Assembly: GCA_021786915.1 (NCBI GenBank)
Contig: JAJYMP010000383.1
Coordinates: 1-19,625 of the forward strand
Source of the DNA: Chloroflexota bacterium
GTDB taxonomy: Bacteria; Chloroflexota; Limnocylindria; Limnocylindrales; CSP1-4
DNA length: 19,625 bases
Direction of reading: 5' to 3'
Shown here piece by piece: positions 16,555 to 19,625 of the stretch. Numbering within the stretch: position 1 is the first letter of the stretch; each line of letters begins with the position of its first letter. A model generated the notes under the pieces. The model worked only from the letters and a program-made list of their open reading frames with translations, was not told the origin of the DNA and did not search any database. A program made the translations under genes and the position numbers.

Positions 16555-16683
16555 TCCTGTCCGGGTACTGGCCCCAACCGCACAAGAGCCCACCCTAACC
16601 GACGGTACCGCGGGTCCGGTCACAGGGTCATGGATGACGACCGGGCGGTCGATCCGGTGCGTCCGCGCGCCGATGCTGCGGGC

Positions 16684-17508
16684 ATGGAACCGATCCGTCG
16701 CCACCGCCGCGCCATCTCGACGGCCCTCGCCCTGCTCCTCGCCGTCGAGTCCATCACCGTCGTCTCGGTCGCCGCGGTCAGCGCGCTGACCGCGGAGCGC
16801 AGTGCCGCGCATGCACTTCCCAGCACGCCCCCCGCCGGCGAGGTGCTGGCCGAGGCCGGCACCGTCGACCAGGCCTGGGAACCCGCCGCCGTCACCCCGA
16901 CCGCGAGCCCCGCCCCGTCGACCGTCGTCGCGCCGGAGCCGCTCCTGGACCCGCGTCCCTACGTGCAGTCGCTGGCGCAGGTCACGCCTGCCGCGACGCC
17001 GAGCTCGACGGCGACCCCCAAGCCGAGCGCGTCGCCCAAGCCCAACGCCACGGCGAAGCCCGCGACAGCGACCACCAGGACCACGAGCTCGAAGCCGAAG
17101 GCCGTGGCGTACGTGGGGCGGAACCGGCTGTGGATGCCGACGCTGGGCGTCAGCCAGTCGGTGTCGTTCTTCTCGTGCACCCGCTCAGCCCCGCCCGACA
17201 ACTACGTCTACCGCTGGGGCTGCGCGGGCAACAACAACGTCTACCTGCTCGGACACGCGTATGGCGTGTTCAAGCCGCTTCACGACGCATACCTCAACGG
17301 GCGGCTGGCCAAGGGGATGCGCGTGTACTACGCCGACGGCTCGGGCAGGGTGCACGGCTACAGCGTCCAGTGGTGGAAGCTGACCAGGCCCACCACCGAC
17401 GCCAGTTGGGCCTGGGCGGCCCAGCCCGTCCCCTCGATGACGCTCCAGACCTGCGTGGGCGCCAACAGCCAGTACCGCCTGATGGTGCGGCTCGTCCAGA
17501 TCAGCTGA
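16684..17508 (+). CDS. Sortase (class E/F-like transpeptidase), membrane-anchored
   Basis: 274 residues. A short basic N-terminus (MEPIRRHRR) and hydrophobic stretch (about 11-35) act as a signal anchor. Residues about 38-139 form an Ala/Pro/Thr/Ser/Lys-rich linker. The catalytic beta-barrel starts at WMPTLGVSQSV, carries the catalytic His in LLGHAYG (H191), the nucleophile in TLQTC (C257) and an Arg at 265 or 269 (YRLMVRL). These three residues and the TLxTC motif define sortases, which cut a sorting motif and join the protein to the cell surface. The gene follows the secreted protein's terminator by 163 bases, so it is a separate unit. I chose the ATG at 16684 because it gives a normal signal anchor; an ATG at 16630 would add 18 residues. 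Neither has a good SD. No substrate with an LPxTG-like tail is in the window. Confidence 0.85.
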   Translation: MEPIRRHRRAISTALALLLAVESITVVSVAAVSALTAERSAAHALPSTPPAGEVLAEAGTVDQAWEPAAVTPTASPAPSTVVAPEPLLDPRPYVQSLAQVTPAATPSSTATPKPSASPKPNATAKPATATTRTTSSKPKAVAYVGRNRLWMPTLGVSQSVSFFSCTRSAPPDNYVYRWGCAGNNNVYLLGHAYGVFKPLHDAYLNGRLAKGMRVYYADGSGRVHGYSVQWWKLTRPTTDASWAWAAQPVPSMTLQTCVGANSQYRLMVRLVQIS

Positions 17509-17608
17509 GCCGCCGCGGGCAGGCGGAGCACGACCGTGGGATCAGCTCGGTCCCCGGCCGGACGGCCCCCCGGCGGACAGGCCCACGGCGGTTTGGCCCG
17601 GATCCTGC

Positions 17609-17614
17609 TAGCCT
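17609..17614 (+). promoter_or_regulatory. -10 element of the SufR-like regulator (apparently leaderless)
   Basis: TGC then TAGCCT (17609-17614), an extended -10 form, ends nine bases before the ATG at 17624. No SD precedes the ATG. The layout equals that before the gene at 7601. No -35 is visible. Confidence 0.45.
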
Positions 17615-17623
17615 CCTCGCCGC

Positions 17624-18286
17624 ATGCCTGACGCTTCGCCTGCCTCCCCCGAGCCCGCCCTCCGCCACGCCATCCTGGTCCACCTGCGCCGGAGCGGGGC
17701 CGGTTCGCCCGACACGATCGCCGCGGCGATCGGGGCGAGCCGCAGCGGCGTGGCGCAGCAGCTCCGGGCGCTCGAGGGTGCCGGCCTCGTCACGCGCACG
17801 GCGGTCCGCCACGGCGTCGGCCGTCCCCGCCACCTCTACGACGTCACCGACGAGGCCCAGGGCCTCTTCCCGTCGAACTACGAGGGACTGGCAAGCGGGC
17901 TGGTCGCCGCCATCGTCGAGCTCGGTGGCGACCAGCTGCTCGACGAGGTGATGACGGCGCGCAGCCGCCAGGCCGGGGCCGCGCTGCGGGAGGCGCTTGC
18001 GGCCGCCCTGCCGCCGGACGCCCCGCTGGCCGACCGCGTCCGGGAACTGGCTCGCCTCCAGGACGGCCTGGGCTATCTCGCCGAGGCGCAGGTCGACGGG
18101 GAGGACGGGGCGGTCCGACTGGTCCAGCACAACTGCGCCGTCCACGACATCGCGAGGGCGAACGGCTCCGCCTGCCGGGCCGAGCTGGCGATGTTCCGCG
18201 ACCTGCTGGGTCCCGGCGTCGAGCGCGAGTGCCACATCCTCGACGGGGACCGCTGCTGCACCTACCGGGTGGCCCCGCCGGGCTGA
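17624..18286 (+). CDS. SufR-like winged-helix transcriptional regulator with C-terminal cysteine cluster
   Basis: 220 residues. The N-terminal winged helix spans about 12-75 (SPDTIAAAIGASRSGVAQQL as the recognition part, then GAGLVTRTAVRHGVGRPRHLY as the wing). The C-terminal domain has the family ending HNCAVHDIA...ACRAELAMFRDLLG...GDRCCTYRV. Cysteines are C171, C184 (12 residues between them), C203, C211 and C212, a likely iron-sulfur or metal site as in SufR, which represses iron-sulfur assembly genes when it carries a cluster (family knowledge). No suf genes are in the window, so the targets are unknown. It starts at ATG 17624 without an SD, from a -10 only nine bases upstream. It is convergent with the deaminase gene, with a 30-base gap. 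Confidence 0.82.
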   Translation: MPDASPASPEPALRHAILVHLRRSGAGSPDTIAAAIGASRSGVAQQLRALEGAGLVTRTAVRHGVGRPRHLYDVTDEAQGLFPSNYEGLASGLVAAIVELGGDQLLDEVMTARSRQAGAALREALAAALPPDAPLADRVRELARLQDGLGYLAEAQVDGEDGAVRLVQHNCAVHDIARANGSACRAELAMFRDLLGPGVERECHILDGDRCCTYRVAPPG

Positions 18287-18316
18287 CCCCGCCCGCGGCG
18301 ACCGCGGCCTGCGCCG

Positions 18317-19372
18317 CTACGCCTCCTCGCGCTCCACGACCTCGCGCCGCGCCGGCTCGCGCGACGGGAGCGGCACGTCGGACACATTGGGCACGAACGA
18401 CGCCGCGAGCGACGTCGCGGCGGCCTGCAGCTGCTCCTCGAGCGAGAGGATGCCGAGGCGGCCCAGCGTCGCCAGCTCGTCGCGGATGTACGTCTTGAGC
18501 ATCTCCGGCCCGTCGGTCGAGATCACGTACCGCACGCCGTTGCGGCGGAACTGGTCGAAGATCCAGCGGAACTCCTCCCAGCCGGACACGACCGCGGTGT
18601 TGAGGTTCGACGTGGGGCAGATCTCGAGCACGATCCCCCGCTCGCGGAGCATCGCCATGACGCCCGGGTCGTACGCCGACTTCACGCCGTGGCCGATCCG
18701 GTCCGGCTCGAGCAGCTCGATGACGCGGGCCACCTCCTCCACCGGGCCTGACTCGCCGGTGTGCACGGTGATCCCCAAGCCGTACTGCCGGGCGCGGCGG
18801 AACAGCCTGCGGTAGTCGGCGACGCGGAAGGTCGCCGACTCGGGGCCGGCGATGTCGACGCCGACGACCCCCCGGTCACGCCAGGCGATCGCCTTCTCGA
18901 CGAGGATCTCGTTGAGCTCGAAGGGGAACGCGCGGTCCAGGCAGAAGATGAGCCCGGGCTTGACCGGGTACTCGAGGGTGGCCCGGTCCATGCCCCGGAC
19001 CGCCGCGGCGATGATGTGGTCGAGGTCCTGCTCGCCGCCGCGGTTCCGCTTCATCGGGTTGAAGCGGAGCTCCATGGTGGTGATGTTGTTCTTGCGGTAC
19101 GCCCCGCCGACCACCTCGTAGACGGCGCGCTCCACCGCGATCGGGCTCGACTGGATGAGCTCTGTCCAGTGGAACAGCTGGAGGTACCCGTCGAAGCTCT
19201 TGGGACGCCGCGGGTGGACGGTGATCAGGTCGCGGAAGTCCCAGTAGTCGCGCGTGGGCAGCTTGATGCCCTGAGCGTGCGCGATCGACCACATGATCGA
19301 CGGGGTGACGGCGGAGCCGAGGTGGCAGTGGAGCTCGGCGAGGGGGACCTTGCGGCTGATCGTGGACGGCAT
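18317..19372 (-). CDS. Adenosine deaminase-family amidohydrolase with altered substrate-site residues
   Basis: 351 residues, normal length. Metal and catalytic parts: H15 and H17 (ELHCHLGS), H204 and catalytic E207 (VHTGES), H228 (RIGHG), CPTSNLNT and D287 (VISTDGPEML). Two positions depart from true adenosine deaminases. Residue 19, Asp in HxHLDG, is Gly; it normally contacts the ribose. Residue 288, the second Asp of STDDP, is Gly; it normally contacts the purine ring. Catalytic zinc ligands are kept, so it is probably an active deaminase on another substrate (inference). ATG at 19372 places the His pair exactly at 15/17, as in the mammalian enzyme. TATCCT lies six bases upstream, so it is apparently leaderless. 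It lies 84 bases downstream of lipA on the same strand. Confidence 0.82.
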   Translation of the reverse strand: MPSTISRKVPLAELHCHLGSAVTPSIMWSIAHAQGIKLPTRDYWDFRDLITVHPRRPKSFDGYLQLFHWTELIQSSPIAVERAVYEVVGGAYRKNNITTMELRFNPMKRNRGGEQDLDHIIAAAVRGMDRATLEYPVKPGLIFCLDRAFPFELNEILVEKAIAWRDRGVVGVDIAGPESATFRVADYRRLFRRARQYGLGITVHTGESGPVEEVARVIELLEPDRIGHGVKSAYDPGVMAMLRERGIVLEICPTSNLNTAVVSGWEEFRWIFDQFRRNGVRYVISTDGPEMLKTYIRDELATLGRLGILSLEEQLQAAATSLAASFVPNVSDVPLPSREPARREVVEREEA

Positions 19373-19378
19373 GTCCGA

Positions 19379-19384
19379 AGGATA
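19379..19384 (-). promoter_or_regulatory. -10 element of the deaminase gene (apparently leaderless)
   Basis: TATCCT on minus (19384-19379) ends six bases before the ATG at 19372, placing the start of transcription at the start codon itself. The same TATCCT word serves tRNA-Glu at 11170. No SD and no -35 are visible. Confidence 0.45.
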
Positions 19385-19456
19385 GCCGGTGCGACGCCGA
19401 CCGCCGCGAGGCTCAGGCCACGCGCCGAGACCGATGCACCCGATGCGGCGTCGACG

Positions 19457-19625
19457 TCACGCGGAGGCGGGCACCACGCGGCCGTCGGCGTCGATGACGG
19501 CGCGCCGGGCGGCGGCGCGCTCCGCGGCGCCGGGGACCTGGTCGCGGGCGTGGTAGCTCGACCGGACCAGGGGGCCGCTCTCGACGTGCTTGAACCCGAG
19601 GCCGAGCCCCTCCTCGCGCATCTCG
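19457..19625 (-). CDS. lipA: Lipoyl synthase, C-terminal 55 residues (5' part outside window)
   Basis: Radical SAM enzyme that inserts two sulfurs into the octanoyl group of lipoyl domains. Only the end is present: [20 protein letters not shown] followed by [12 protein letters not shown] and a short Ala/Arg-rich tail to the TGA at 19459-19457. [10 protein letters not shown] is the highly conserved C-terminal signature of LipA, whose first Ser of RSSY ligates the auxiliary iron-sulfur cluster. The tail of about 30 residues after it is longer than in E. coli, as in many high-GC bacteria. The first base of the right edge belongs to an incomplete codon. Confidence 0.88.
   Translation of the reverse strand, partial: EMREEGLGLGFKHVESGPLVRSSYHARDQVPGAAERAAARRAVIDADGRVVPASA

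Overview
The window is very GC-rich, tightly packed bacterial DNA. Codon third positions are overwhelmingly G or C. Start sites use a mix of Shine-Dalgarno (SD) sites (acs, the GNAT/ligase gene, the secreted protein) and apparently leaderless starts. Gene content (AcuC-type deacetylase, DUF1015, DUF1611 plus enolase-superfamily epimerase, a sortase, secreted proteins with a C-terminal beta-sandwich) would suit a high-GC Chloroflexota or, less likely, an actinobacterium. That placement is inference from style and content, not from a marker gene.

Left (1-5433) is an acetate-activation and protein-acetylation block. It holds the N-terminal part of acetyl-CoA synthetase (acs, minus, runs off the left edge), an AcuC/HDAC-type deacetylase (minus), and a divergent 930-residue protein fusing an N-terminal GNAT acetyltransferase to an ADP-forming acyl-CoA synthetase. 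Together these look like writer, eraser and target of the known acetylation switch on Acs.

Middle-left (5434-8712) holds a DNA methyltransferase without a restriction partner, a 532-bp gene-free stretch with three perfect 21-bp tandem repeats, an apparently leaderless 75-residue protein, a small minus-strand unknown, and a spacer with DnaA-box-like words.

Middle (8713-14250, all real genes on minus except a broken one) has a coupled pair, DUF1611 and a dipeptide-epimerase-like enolase, sharing an ATGA overlap. Next come tRNA-Glu(CUC) with its promoter and terminator, a 385-bp spacer with a perfect 17-bp palindrome, and a second overlapping pair: DUF1015 and an alpha/beta hydrolase that lacks its nucleophile. 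A decayed small + strand reading frame lies before 14250.

Right (14251-19625) has a 740-residue secreted protein closed by a strong terminator, a sortase, a SufR-like regulator with a cysteine cluster, an atypical adenosine-deaminase-family enzyme (minus), and the C-terminus of lipoyl synthase lipA (minus, runs off the right edge).

The best 'system' is the acs/acuC/GNAT-ligase block. It is a variation of a described circuit rather than a new one. The more unusual items are proteins with key residues altered (hydrolase, deaminase, ATP-grasp loop) and the unexplained repeat structures in the spacers.
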